From: Coniochaeta sp. PMI_546
Taxonomy: Eukaryota > Ascomycota > Sordariomycetes > Coniochaetales > Coniochaetaceae
Assembly (NCBI GenBank): GCA_021432605.1
Contig: MU271145.1
Coordinates: forward strand, 2,170,001-2,234,000
DNA length: 64,000 nt
Direction: 5' to 3'
Shown here piece by piece: positions 46,042 through 57,354 of the stretch (positions within the stretch are counted from its first letter, which is position 1; each line of letters begins with the position of its first letter). The notes beneath the pieces are model-generated. The model had not been told where the DNA came from. It ran no database searches and saw nothing but the letters and a program-made list of their open reading frames with translations. A program made the translations under genes and the position numbers.

Positions 46042-49000
46042 ACTGGGTGGGTGGGTAGTGCTTTGTCTCATCTTGTGCCATCTCTATTGTCATGATGATC
46101 GAGACGGGGGTTCTTTTTGCATGTGGGAGGGCATATGGGCGGCGTTAGTCACAAATAGAAGAAGGGACACGGTACGGTGAGGGTATATACAAGAAATATT
46201 CGGCGGCGAAGGGAGGCGACTTGGGTGGGGTGCGTGTGCTGGGATGGCAGATATGTCGCCTGTGCCTTTTGTGAGCATATATCGTCCTGATGTCGAGGAT
46301 TGACACGGCAAGTCACTGTGCCTTATGTCGGGGGTGTAGGGGATAATGATAGTACATAAATGCTGTCAACGATGCCATCACTCCTGATTCCTCGTCCCGC
46401 CGATGGATATGTCGACACTGTTATACTTCCTACCCTTGGATGTATGTGGGCGGACATCCAGAGAAACCTGAAAGTTCTGGGCACAAGAACGCCTCTTCGG
46501 AGCCCAGCGTCTTGTTCATCCGTCACCTCTGCTATCTCTCCTCCTGGGGGAGACAGGCATACAAAATGCCTCTCTAGCAGCGACTGTCCGAAGAGCAATA
46601 TAAGCTTCATGGATTGGGCACAACAAATGCCCTTCCCAGTACCAGCGTCAACTATATCTATCCTCGGTACTTCAAATTCCATGTAACTTGGCAATACGCC
46701 GGGCCTCAATGTCGAATTCGAGGTTTGCATAGTTGAGGCTTTGGGGGTGGTCTCTAATGTGAATGTGGACAGCTCGACGGCAACCGGTGTGCTCACTTCA
46801 GGCTACATTGACTCGGATAACAGGAGCCTTCGAATAACAAGCTCGTCGATCCTGGACACACAATGCCTCGGTGCCTTCGGCCCACCTGCAAGAGACAACA
46901 AACAGTCCTCACTAAGATTCCTATGGCCGTATACGAGGAATCCTACGGCTACCGCTTCGAAGAGTCCTGAGTCTTTACCTCTCTCTCCTGGGCAGTCCTA
47001 CTACCACACGTGGCCAGGGTATTACGTGACCACTTCGCGATCGTGGTCCTTGGTCACTCATTGACCAGCGTGGTATGGGCGGGTGTCGGAGAGCATCTCG
47101 CTCTAGCGTACCACTTAAAGCCGTCTAAGCTACTACGAAACAACGGTTCGGAAGCAGATGAAGCTCGACCTGGAGGCTTGCGTCGTGCTGTGCCGTACGC
47201 GGATCTTGGCTGGGATCGCATTGGAGCCGAGCAGGTCTCCCAATAACTGTAACTGGGCTTCATACGTCAACCGCATTCCACATAAGCCTCGAGTTGTTAA
47301 TCGGCAGTGTTCTGTACGAATGTCGCATACGGTTGCTACCTTGGAGTGAAGTTTACAAATTTGAGAGTCAAGGGCATAGATACGCGGTTTGAGACCAAAC
47401 TATGCATTTAAGCTAACAACCTGTGCCATTACTTGGTAGGGTTATGCTGACAGGCTCGTCATACGCGAGGGGACAAATGCTTCTGGCAGGTTGATAAAGT
47501 ATGATTATTCACCCTCATCTTACGATTCGACATGCAGTATTCTCTTCGATCGGATATCGCTGCCTCACATGAGGTACGCAATATGGCATCTGTAGCTTCA
47601 ATTGGTGCCTAACGCGAAGCTGCAGGAAGAATCAAGTGAGTTGCCCAGACTTGGCGGCTTGACATCTTGTGTGCCCTTGACTAAAGCACGGCGCCGAACA
47701 GGGCAGACCACACCTCTCGGCGGGACATGGGATCGCAGAAGCCGTTTTGTTGCCCGTATTGGTATGCCGTTGCCAAGCATGCTCGCCGCCATCGTGTGAC
47801 CGTCGAGTGTGTACCACCTAGGAGCACCGCTCTGCCCAGCAGTGCGAAGCCGGGAGCGGGTGGCACCGCGCGTACACAACATTCACATATCTACCTTGCC
47901 GATCTGTCCGAAGGAGGCCCACGAGGATTGATAGGGCTGTTGTGCTCGCATAGTCGAGCATTTTGAAGTGCAAATCAAGCCAGAGTGAGGCAGCAATCAG
48001 GCAGAAGTCGGATTCTTAGCAGCAGCCTCGTCCAGCTTAGAGGTCATGCTGAGCCACCGTGCTGCGTGCACAGTACCGATCGTCGCATCCGAGAACCGGG
48101 TTCGGAAGGATCTGCATATCGCCGGTGAAACGCAGCGCCGCCGATCCGAGACGAAACATGCAGCTTGTTATCGGGTGCCAGATGAGGGACAAGGCTATTG
48201 GACACACTCCGCAATGCTGCGACCACGGCAGTTGCACGGCACTCTCATGGAACAGCACATCCTACACGTGTAAACGAACAACGGGTTTTTGACGCCTGCT
48301 CGCCGCGAGGCTGCTATACCTCGGTCGGGATCCGGGATGCTCCCCTTTGGCTCCCACGCCGCACAGTGGTTATCAAAGTGAAATTGATGACCACAGCGAG
48401 AAACAACGTAGAACCTTCCATAAGGAAGAACAATAGGTACTGATCCTGGACAAGGTAGTATTCGTACTTCGCGATTCTCACATAAGCTGGGCGAAGGATA
48501 CACGAAATTAGATCATGATGACCAGTCCTCCCGGTGGGTGTAGGTGCCCGGATGTGACAATCCTCCATACAGGCATATTGCGATATGTCAATCGTGCTGG
48601 CCGACACTTCTGTAGTAGAGCGAGGAGTCATCGATCAGCCGATGTGCTGCACAGAGGAGCGCAGAGCACCACGGGACTCGATGTTGTGCTACTAGTCTGC
48701 TGTGTTCTGGTGCCGGACAAGTGCTTTCTCCCAGTCATACGTGCAACCTTAATTGCACCGTAGCTGAGACATAACGCGCAAGTTAATGCGTACAAGTAGT
48801 TCCCAGATATTGGTCCCCAGGTCCGGCCACGAATCTCGGAAGACATTCCGTGCTGGGCAAACTTCAGGGGAGACAGAATTTGGACACCGGTACTCCCGCG
48901 CACGAGAAGAGGTCAGCAATGGAGTCTGGTGGTCTGTAAGGCTCGCGGGATGTTTGAGAGGCAACGCGGGGTGACGAGGAAGGAAAAACTCTTGCAGGTC

Positions 49001-49911
49001 CCATGACCCGTGCCGTTGCGTGATAAAATAGCTCACGACATCTCGACTGCCTTGTCACAGGTGACAAGGCTCGCGTTTAGTCACTGTAGATGGCGAGGCA
49101 ATCCAAGAGAGGAGGCTTTTCGGACGGTGGTTGGCTTGAAATGTCTCGCTAGATGGAGAGGCACAGAGAGAAGTCGGCGTGAACATGTGCAATATTTTTG
49201 ATTGAAACAGAGCTCACAAACAGGAACGCACATGTATCGATAACGACAGATTATTAGCATACCCTAGAAGGAGCTTCTTCTTGCCCCTTACCCCCTTATT
49301 CATGGTGCCCGAACGCGGAGGGGGTCATCCTATTCGAACGGCTGCCGCGAGTACATGTACCGAGACGACAATGTAGACAACTAGATACAAGTAGACGCAA
49401 TAAGGGGTTGTTGTTGAAACTGTTGAAAATAGGGAATCCACGGATGAAAGTGCCGTTGCCTCATAAAAGGGGTCATGAAGTCGAAGCGAAGAAACACGAC
49501 GAACCAAGGCGGACCAATAACGACCATGGGGGTTACCGCAAGCCAAAAGGCAAGAACAAATGGAATTCGTCAAGGCGGTTGTGAGAGTAAAGATCGGCGT
49601 GCCATGGCATAGCAGCCGGGATGTTCCTTGAATGGGCGACATGGCCTTGCAAGCGTAACCAGATGCTGTAAGGGGGGTCGTTTCGACCTCGACTGACCTG
49701 GCAACGAAACATTCCAGGGCAACACGCGGCATGGAGGATTGTGTGCGGCGGACTGAAGCAGCCTCGTCAGGGCCGTTTTGGCCTCATGTACGCTCAGCAT
49801 CACACCATGTTCACTCTTCATCGCCAGTTGTAACGTGATAATGAAGCGGTGAGAGAAGAATGACCGGCATCAGCAAAAGTCGTTCGTCTCTCCCGCCACG
49901 CGGGAACCAAC
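46042..49911. other. Gene-poor interval, 3.9 kb
   Basis: No gene is supported. Open frames are short and have poor codon choice for this genome. One reverse-strand ORF (48631-48314) has a hydrophobic segment that weakly recalls the end of RTA1-type membrane proteins and is described as a finding. The ends must hold 3' UTRs of PIK1 and of the gene at 49912. Confidence 0.45.
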
Positions 49912-51213
49912 CTAACAATCGCTCACCACTGGCCCTGTCGAAACAGGGCGACCGGCACCCATCCCCCCGTGGGGGAAGGGGGCCGGTGGGGCCGAGGAGA
50001 TATCGATCTCGAACTTGGGCAACCGAGTACGGGCGTCCTGGGCCTCCTGAATCAAAGTGCTCAGGTTGTCGCCTTGGTAGTTGCGCAGGTCGACCTGATC
50101 CCCCGCGACAAAGACGCTGCGTAGGCTGGCGAAGAGACAGAGGCTGCCCGGCGACCCCATTGGCATCTTCAGACCCTGGTGATCCGAGGGTTGAGCGCCG
50201 CTGAATGCGCCCGGGTTGCGCCGCACATAGGCCAGGGCCGCGGACTGGAGGGTTGGCTGGTTTACGACCAGACGCCTCATCACCTGGGCGTAGCCTCGCC
50301 CTATCCAGTGGACGCGGATGAGAACGTCGTGGATGTGCAGGCTTTGGGGGTTGGGCGGGCCTCCCATCATGCCTTGGGTTGAAGGCGAAGGAGCTGGTGG
50401 CCTGTTGAGAATCCTAGGCATGCCTGACATATGTTGAGGCCAAGTATCAAAGCCTGATCCCGACGAGACCGGTGGAGGAGGATTGACGCATACGCCATGA
50501 CGCATAGAGTTGAAAGGTGGGTTTGGTCGCACCCAGGCTCGAGGAGTATCGAGCTCGGAGGTCACGCTGCTTGAACGGGAATGAGACCGAGAGCGTGACC
50601 CGGAACGAATCGAGGACCGTGAGCGTGACCGAGACAGCCTCGCACTGACACCTTTGCCGCCCTCCTTGCGCTTGTGTTCCTTTTCGCCCTTATGCTTAGC
50701 CTTCCTGTCGGCTACGCCTGAGGCAATGGAGACTGTCTCATCGTCCGAGAGGCTCTCGCACCCAGAGGACATGGACAGATCATTGTCGAGGACGTCAGCG
50801 GTCAAGGAAGAATCTGATAGACCGGCATCCCGACCATTGCTAGCCTTAGAGGAGCCGCTCTTAACCCCTGGGCCTGGAACTAAGGCAAAGCCGTTCGAAT
50901 TCAGGTGGCTTCGTGCAGCATCTGCCGATTTCGCATGGAGTTCGTAAACGGCGGCCTCGGGAGTGTTACCGGTAGCGGACAAGAGCAAGCTGCGATACTC
51001 GCCGACAGTGCGCGCAACTTGAGCGTTCCAATGCCCCAATGCTTCTTGCGTGGTAATGATGAGAAAATCGGCATCTGGTGGGGAGATGAACCGACAATTT
51101 GCTGGCCATGAGTGGTCAGCCACCAATGTCATGTGTGGTGTGTCGAAGCTTAGTGGATGATATAACTTACCAATGGTGAGAGCGGCCATGTCGACTTTAG
51201 TGCTAGCAGACAT
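49912..51213 (-). CDS. Ser/Arg-rich protein of unknown function
   Basis: Two exons (51213-51171 and 51101-49912), joined over a 69-bp intron (GTAAGT, CTGAC, CAG), encode 410 residues. I do not recognise a family. The start MSASTKVDMAALTI joins ANCRFISPPDADFLIITTQE, a short conserved-looking region (DADFLIITTQEALGHWNAQV). The middle is low complexity: an acidic Ser stretch (MSSGCESLSDDETVSIASG), a basic stretch (KHKGEKEHKRKEGGKG) and an RS-type stretch (SRSRSRSSIRSGSRSRSHSR), like those in splicing-related or kinase-phosphorylated nuclear proteins. The C-terminal part looks folded (SLHIHDVLIRVHWIGRGYAQ, then FASLRSVFVAGDQVDLRNYQ) and ends in a Pro/Gly-rich tail. An upstream in-frame ATG would add hydrophobic residues (MLVPLVNSCSSLIACSATSA), but without the intron it would be less regular. 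Nuclear location is inferred. Confidence 0.7.
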   Translation of the reverse strand: MSASTKVDMAALTIGKLYHPLSFDTPHMTLVADHSWPANCRFISPPDADFLIITTQEALGHWNAQVARTVGEYRSLLLSATGNTPEAAVYELHAKSADAARSHLNSNGFALVPGPGVKSGSSKASNGRDAGLSDSSLTADVLDNDLSMSSGCESLSDDETVSIASGVADRKAKHKGEKEHKRKEGGKGVSARLSRSRSRSSIRSGSRSRSHSRSSSVTSELDTPRAWVRPNPPFNSMRHGVCVNPPPPVSSGSGFDTWPQHMSGMPRILNRPPAPSPSTQGMMGGPPNPQSLHIHDVLIRVHWIGRGYAQVMRRLVVNQPTLQSAALAYVRRNPGAFSGAQPSDHQGLKMPMGSPGSLCLFASLRSVFVAGDQVDLRNYQGDNLSTLIQEAQDARTRLPKFEIDISSAPPAPFPHGGMGAGRPVSTGPVVSDC

Positions 51214-52340
51214 CGTGTACGCGGAGGTGGCAGAGCAGGCAATCAGAGAAGAGCAACTATTTACCAATGGGACTAGCATGGGAGCAAGGGATGGTGCCGG
51301 TTTGACCACTTCACCACAAGTTGCGGGAGAAAGGAGGCAATATTTATATACGTAGCAGGAAGTATCCAAAGCAAGGCTGGCGATGAGACACGATGGTTTT
51401 CAACGGACAGGCCCTGACTGCCCGGCTGCAAGCATCGAGTTCGGCCACTCCCCCATCCAGTAAAGGTCATCCCTAGTCACTGTCTGGGGCCAAGGATAAC
51501 AGGCGATATGCACACAAGATAGCTGCGTTACGGTGAGAATGCGACCGCATATACAGACGGATCGGTTACGCAGCCTGCCTTCTTGTCCACCATGATGCTG
51601 ATAGCCACTCGGCAACGGACAGCTCGTGCAAGAGCGAGACTTTGGTTCCTGTTCTTGATGGAGCAAGAGAAAGTCAGAATTGATCTGCAATATTCTTGTG
51701 TCCTCGCAAGCAACGATAGCACGACCTCTCAAGACACTGTGAACTGTCATATTGGTGGCATTGTGGGTACGCAAAGCACAAGACGCAGGTTTAACCACCA
51801 CGGTTGTGTGATGTAAACTCTTGGACCTGCGAGACATACGCTCGGATTACCCCAGTACACCTAGGTGACGTGACAATGACCGCGGTGCAGCAGGGAAAAA
51901 GGGATCCCAACAAAAGAGCGGTGGCAACTCCGGGAGAAGCAAACATAGGAATCCCGGGTGCACTGCTCACCAGTTATTTGGCAAACAAGGCGGTTTCCAT
52001 TGGCTCAAACTTGACTAGCCCGGCGAATGCATGCTTCGGCCATTAAGCTGTTTGTGGACTCCTTATCGGGCTGTCCAGTCCATTGAGAGTCATCATTTGT
52101 CCGGTGTAGGTTCGAACTCAATTCGAAGGCTGTCGTGGCGTTTTGCCCGCGAAAACTAGGTCCCGGAATGCACATGGAAGAAGAAAATAAGCTTGTCTCA
52201 AAACTTGTTGGGGTTCCAGCTTAGGACGTCAACTTTCCTTGCCATTGCTGCCTCCCCAGATCGACACCGTCCTTCTGCTTGATGCTAGGCTAAGGTGATC
52301 AACCACCATTAGACCACAATGACCCCCAATGTCCCCCCAC
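51214..52340. other. Intergenic, 1.1 kb
   Basis: This holds the promoter of the Ser/Arg-rich gene (left) and the NUP82 3' UTR (right). No exon or repeat was recognised. Confidence 0.5.
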
Positions 52341-55104
52341 CTATCCAAGACTTAGACGCTCTAATCTTGACTTCACCGCCTCAACCAAGGCTGACTCTCT
52401 ATCCAGTAAAGTCCGTACCTGCGCGTACTTCGCTTTTTTGATCTCCAACGGTACCTTGTAGCCGTTCGGCCCTGGAGACGAAGGGTGCTCCTCCTCTTCA
52501 CCTTCGCCTGGCTTCTGCAGTCGCGCAATTTGGGCAGCCAGATCGTCCTTAAGTTTCGTTATCTCATCCAGCCTCTCGGGCACTGGTTTCGCCTTGGAAG
52601 ACGAACGCCCTTGAGCCGCCCCGTCCGTGCCCAGCACGGTACTTTCCAACGCCCTGACCTCCTCCATCCAAGCCTTTTCGTAATTACTGAGCTCACGGCT
52701 AGTCGCTTTCCCGAGCTTGCTCTTGAGCCTCTGCATCCGTTTGGCGAGCTCCTCCTGCCTGTTCTGTGCCTGCCCGAGACGGCTGCGGACATGCATATTG
52801 TCGGAAATCGGCTCTTCGCCGTCTTCCACGTCGTCACCCGAGATGTGCTCAACACGGTGCCGAACCTCATTGGTCTTGCCGATCTGCTCCCGTAATTCGG
52901 CTTGAAGCGCCTCGCACTTCCTGAACAATTCGGCAACGGCTTCATTCAGAGGATGGATGTCCGCGCTAACAACCCTGTGACTATCCGCAAAGACCTCGAG
53001 CGTTGCAGCCGACAGTCGGACCTCTTGCTGCATCAGCGGTTTCCGTCGTCCTGTCTTGAGAGTTTCGATGAGCTGCGGAAGGTGAGTTTCAGCGTCCAGT
53101 GCACCGGATGCATGGAAATATGGACGCGGCTCCCATATTGCCAACGGTTTGTGATCCTCCTCGTCATCGTATGCTGGCGTTGGGGAGGCTTGACGGATGG
53201 TTGGTGTATACTCGTCCTCAGGAGCATCAAAGAAAACCGCCACTGCCGCTTGGTAACCAGCCGAGAGGATGAAGTAACCCAGATCGGGATCGCGGATGGA
53301 GACGGGAGCAGCTAGGGGACCTTGTTCGCGCTTCTGCATGTATACCTTCTCTCGTGTTGAGCCATTAGCTTTCACCAGGAGGTCAATGCGGAATTTTGAG
53401 CCTGCTTCTGACTCCGCCTGTAACTCGGCTTCGAGACGAAAGACCCAGGGTGTCAGAGACACGAAGGTGATGCCCGTCGACTGGGTTACGAAGAAGGAAT
53501 ACCGAGAAGTGGCGTCAGTGCTGAAGACAGGCCAATTATCCGGAGCGCTCATTTCCACGGGCGTCAGTGTGTCCAAGGTCTGGAAACTCAGAAGCGATGG
53601 GAAGTCAGCTTCTGGCTCTGACTGAAAGCCCTTCGAGCGAGCAGATTTTTTGGGCAGCCACTGTGCTTCGACACCGTCGATATCAAGATATATTTGCACT
53701 CGTCCGCTGACCGTAAGCAAGCATATCACAGAGAGAGATAGGCCGTCGTCGTCGTCGTCAACCTCAAGATCCACGTCCTCGCCAAGCATAAGATCATTGG
53801 TGCTGATTTTCTCACCAATGACGAGTATGTCGGTTAATTCTGCGTCATCGTCATGTTGAGCCTCAGGTGCAAGGTCCATATAAAACGGTCCTTGTAGCTT
53901 TGGGACAGCACCCGGTCTGGAGGGTCGTGTATACACTTCTGTAAGAGGCTCGCCTGGTAAGCCATCAACCAGCTTCGGATCTTGACCGTCAAGGTCTGCC
54001 ATCCAATCGAGTTGTTGCTGAGCTAGACGTTTTGCCTCGGGTGCGGTCTCGGCGTCATCCTCCGTCGCCGCAACCTTGGCAACGACAGAAACCGACAATG
54101 CCGGAACAAGCTTCGGCGGTGGTGCCCATTTTGAAGGAAGCAGAGGGCACAAGGCGTAGACGTCGCCGCCTGTCATAGCTATCCACAGGGTCATGGGCGA
54201 CCATCCGCCTGAGCGACGATCACCGAAGCAAGCCGAAACAGCTTGCATGTCGAACGAGTCGGGAGAGAAACCAGTGTTTGTTGTTGATGTAGAGGCACTG
54301 AAGTCCTGATCGAGATATGTGCCGTCCGCGAGCTTCTTCAGGTCGATAGCAAGTGTTGGGCGATCGAAAGACCATCTATCGGTTGCTGACAGTTCCCATA
54401 CTCGAACAACGGAGTCCTCGGTAATGGTAACCAGGGAAGAGCCATTGACTCCCAGAGGATGCCAGACTGCTGAAGACACAGCAGATCGTGATGTGACATG
54501 GGTGGTAGGTCCTAATGTCCAAAACTTTGGTCGGAAAGGCGTAGCGTCGCGTGCTGTGAGATGTGACGAATCCGGAAGAATGCAAATATGAACAGTATGT
54601 GTTGTCAAGACAGCGAGATAATCTTCGTTCGGCGACATGACCAGTTGTCGTATCTCGTCAGCGACGGGTGTTTTTATCAACTGTTTAGCATCGATTAGTA
54701 AATTCCTCAACCGACAAACAAGCAGAGAAACGGGGGATACGCACCCGATAACCTTCAGACGCGGCACCATTCTGCGGAGGGTTACTGTCCGCTTCCTCAT
54801 CGTAAAGCTCGAAGGAGCCATGCGAATCGTCTTTCTTAAAGCGAGTCCCGAATATGGACTTTGACTGCTTAGATTCCCAGGAATCCTTCAGATGTACCAG
54901 GTTGCCCCAGTGTATTTGCTTCCCAACAGCCACGAAGACCTCAGCACCTCGTCGAGCAATAGTCCGCCGTGGGCCCAGTTTCGCCCTGCTGGAGTGTAGC
55001 TGCGGGTCGGGCAGTCTTGCGTCGTCAGTCGAAGCAACGAACAGCTTGTGACCTGGAGCTGGCTCGTGAAGCCAGCTCGGGACGTAGCTCTTGATCTTGA
55101 GCAT
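52341..55104 (-). CDS. NUP82: Nucleoporin Nup82 (mRNA-export platform of the nuclear pore)
   Basis: Nup82 sits on the cytoplasmic face of the nuclear pore and, with Nup159 and Nsp1, supports mRNA export. Two exons (55104-54745 and 54680-52341) with a 64-bp intron (GTGCGT, TTTACTAAT, ACAG) give 899 residues. The start reads MLKIKSYVPSWLHEPAPGHK. The N-terminal beta-propeller includes KTPVADEIRQLVMSPNEDYL, LAVLTTHTVHICILPDSSHL and AVSSAVWHPLGVNGSSLVTI, followed by RVWELSATDRWSFDRPTLAI. The C-terminal about 250 residues are long heptad helices (NEAVAELFRKCEALQAELRE, RQEELAKRMQRLKSKLGKAT) for coiled-coil assembly with partner nucleoporins. The end is LLDRESALVEAVKSRLERLS. Identification rests on the combined propeller/coiled-coil layout and remembered fungal sequence. 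The gene shares its promoter with CBC2. Confidence 0.85.
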
Positions 55105-55561
55105 GATGCTTCAAAAGCGCAAATAGAGCAAATAATCAATGTATCAGCAACAAGAATGCATTTGTAGAGGTCTGTGATGCGAATTACAACAGTTGGGGTC
55201 GGTTCAAATGAATCAAAGAAAGTCGATGGATGCGCCAGAAATTGGTCGTTGGTTGGCCAAGTTGAGCAAGTCTGAAGCTTGTCTCTAGCGCGTCCCATTT
55301 TCCTGCACTTTGGATGCCGTAGGTAGCGGCAGCGCGTGCTCTGCTGTGGCAGGGTAACCATGACCCACTTTATTTATCACCAACTCACATCCGACTGAGC
55401 TTCAGCGCATCGAGGACATTCCCATAGGTACAGGTATCTACCATCAGACATCGCCAACACACTGCAGCTGCACTCTCAACTGATCAACAACGAACCATTC
55501 TGCGTGGTCTCTGAACAAGAATCTGCACCTTTCACTGCCCAGCTGATTAACCCGATCAACC
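55105..55561. promoter_or_regulatory. Divergent promoter between NUP82 and CBC2
   Basis: This is 457 bp between start codons facing away from each other. No clear TATA box was seen. Confidence 0.55.
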
Positions 55562-56178
55562 ATGGCGATCGTCAGGAATACGGTTGATCGGCTCGACAAG
55601 CCCAGCGCCTACTTCCACAGCAGGAGCAAGCGGAGGCGGACCGACCGAGATCGCGACGAAGAGGAAGTACAGCCAGAGCCCGTCGACGACCCGCTGAAAG
55701 ATGCGACAACCCTCTACGTGGGCAACCTGTAGGTGGTTGCGTCCAAACGTCACGTCTAAAGGCAATACAAGCATGCTAACTAGCCAGATCCTTCTACACT
55801 ACCGAAGAACAAGTCTACGAGCTCTTCAGCAAATGCGGCGAGATCAAGCGCTTGATCATGGGTCTCGATCGTTTCAACAAGACGCCTTGCGGCTTCTGTT
55901 TCGTTGAGTACTATACCCACCAGGACGCGCTGGACTGCATGAAGTATATCGGTGGAACGAAACTAGACGAGCGCATCATACGGACGGATTTAGACCCTGG
56001 CTTCGAGGAGGGCAGGCAGTATGGCCGCGGCAAGTCGGGCGGCCAAGTCAGAGACGAGTACCGCGAGGATTACGATGAGGGACGTGGAGGTCTGGGCCGA
56101 GCTATCCAGCAGTCGGAAAGGCTGAGAGAGACCGAGCGGAGGGATCATGACGACGGCGATTACGGACGGCTAAGGTAG
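55562..56178 (+). CDS. CBC2: Nuclear cap-binding protein small subunit (CBP20)
   Basis: CBP20 binds the 7-methylguanosine cap of new transcripts together with CBP80 and acts in splicing, export and decay. Two exons (55562-55728 and 55788-56178) with a 59-bp intron (GTAGGT, GCTAAC, CCAG) encode 185 residues. The N-terminal arm, [20 protein letters not shown], contains the SAYF tyrosine that stacks on the cap. The RRM spans about residues 50-125, with RNP2 TLYVGNL (cut by the intron) and RNP1 [29 protein letters not shown] and the [20 protein letters not shown] tail are diagnostic of the family. The C-terminal tail is Arg/Asp/Gly-rich. It converges on MRPL31, 307 bp away. Confidence 0.95.
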
Positions 56179-56485
56179 ACGAAAGATGGGCGTCAGAGGA
56201 GATGAGCCTTGGCATACACTAGTACGGTTCTGGAGCATTGAGAAAGAGGGAGCACGTTCGACGAGACGACATGTGTCGTCCGCTCATATGTACAGTACAG
56301 GGAGAGGATACCCCGAGACTATCATGCTTGCCAGGTACCCCAAAGCAACGGAGTGCGCTGAACACACACGGCGATATACCGCAGCCGCAACGATGTCTAT
56401 GACTGTCTCATGCCTCCTGATATGATCCCTCGCAACCGATAAACGCCCTATATAATATACAACTTAAAACACGATATGCAAACAT
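56179..56485. other. Convergent 3' region between CBC2 and MRPL31
   Basis: This is 307 bp holding both 3' UTRs. Nothing else was recognised. Confidence 0.5.
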
Positions 56486-57088
56486 CTAGTATCCGGGCGG
56501 GTTGACTCTTTGCGAGACTCTGGTCCACTTGGGTAACTCTGTAGAAAAATATGCACATTAGCAATCATCCCAAATCACACTGACTCGACTCATTCCATAA
56601 CCAAGAAAGCGATCGATGGCTAAGGATGGGAGAGTGCGGATGATTCTCGAACCCCCCCGCCTTGCCTGGCTCGAATTTGAACTAATGCCGACCAAGAGCC
56701 TGCTTTGGAAAGGTGAGATGTTCAACATACTGTGAATTCCCTTCCGATATCTCTTCTCTTTCCGGTCGAATATGGTGTACTTGTCCTTGGGCAGCATCTC
56801 CTGCTCGGTCGGCATCTCGGCCTTCCACCGCTCCAGAGACTCGAGAGTCTGTCCCTTCTTCGAGAGCGCCGAATGCAACGTAGCGACGACGCTATCGACG
56901 GCTCGTAGACGCCTCCGTTGGCGTGCTTTCTGGAATTTGGACAGTCGCCATGGGATTTTCCTATCAAGGTGAGGAGACAAGGTCAGCTGGTGCGCGCAGG
57001 GGGGAGCCATAGTCAACGTATAAAAGTCGCATAATTACCATAGGAGACCACCACTTAGGGGATTTGTGATTCTGAAAGCCCCAAACAT
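56486..57088 (-). CDS. MRPL31: Mitochondrial large-subunit ribosomal protein mL60 (MRPL31)
   Basis: This is a small fungal mitoribosome protein. Three exons (57088-57039, 56960-56731, 56538-56486) code for 110 residues. Exon 1 gives MFGAFRITNPLSGGLLW. The splice completes the W codon and continues KIPWRLSKFQKARQRRRLRA, the family signature. Conserved KDKYTIFDRKEKRYRKGIH is then joined by the last intron (192 nt) to KLPKWTRVSQRVNPPGY, again typical. The protein is very basic and lacks a long presequence, as in yeast. All three junctions keep frame and have good GT-AG consensus. The divergent TRS20 gene starts 266 bp away. Confidence 0.92.
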
Positions 57089-57354
57089 CTTGGCGACGCA
57101 AATGAAGCTTCAATGTTGTCGATGTCGATGATCGAAAAATGGATGCCGCAGTCAAGTAACGCGGCTGCATTTACTAGCGTCTTTCTCTGTCGGAAACATC
57201 CGTTACCTCAAGGTAGGTCGACTCTCCACCTTTTATTCAACCTCAACCTCCACCCCAACCCTCCACCACCACTAGCCAAGCATCGTAGAGCGGCATGGCT
57301 TCGCAACTCCAGCTGCACCACATTTAGATGATCGATAGGTAACATCACGAGACA
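57089..57354. promoter_or_regulatory. Divergent promoter between MRPL31 and TRS20
   Basis: This is the shortest divergent spacing in the window (266 bp). It contains pyrimidine-rich tracts in TRS20 orientation (about 57215-57270). Confidence 0.5.

Noticed and set aside
46360-46686. 108-codon plus-strand ORF with an ATG downstream of PIK1
   Set aside because: It has no recognisable similarity, poor codon choice for this genome, and an equally open reverse frame.
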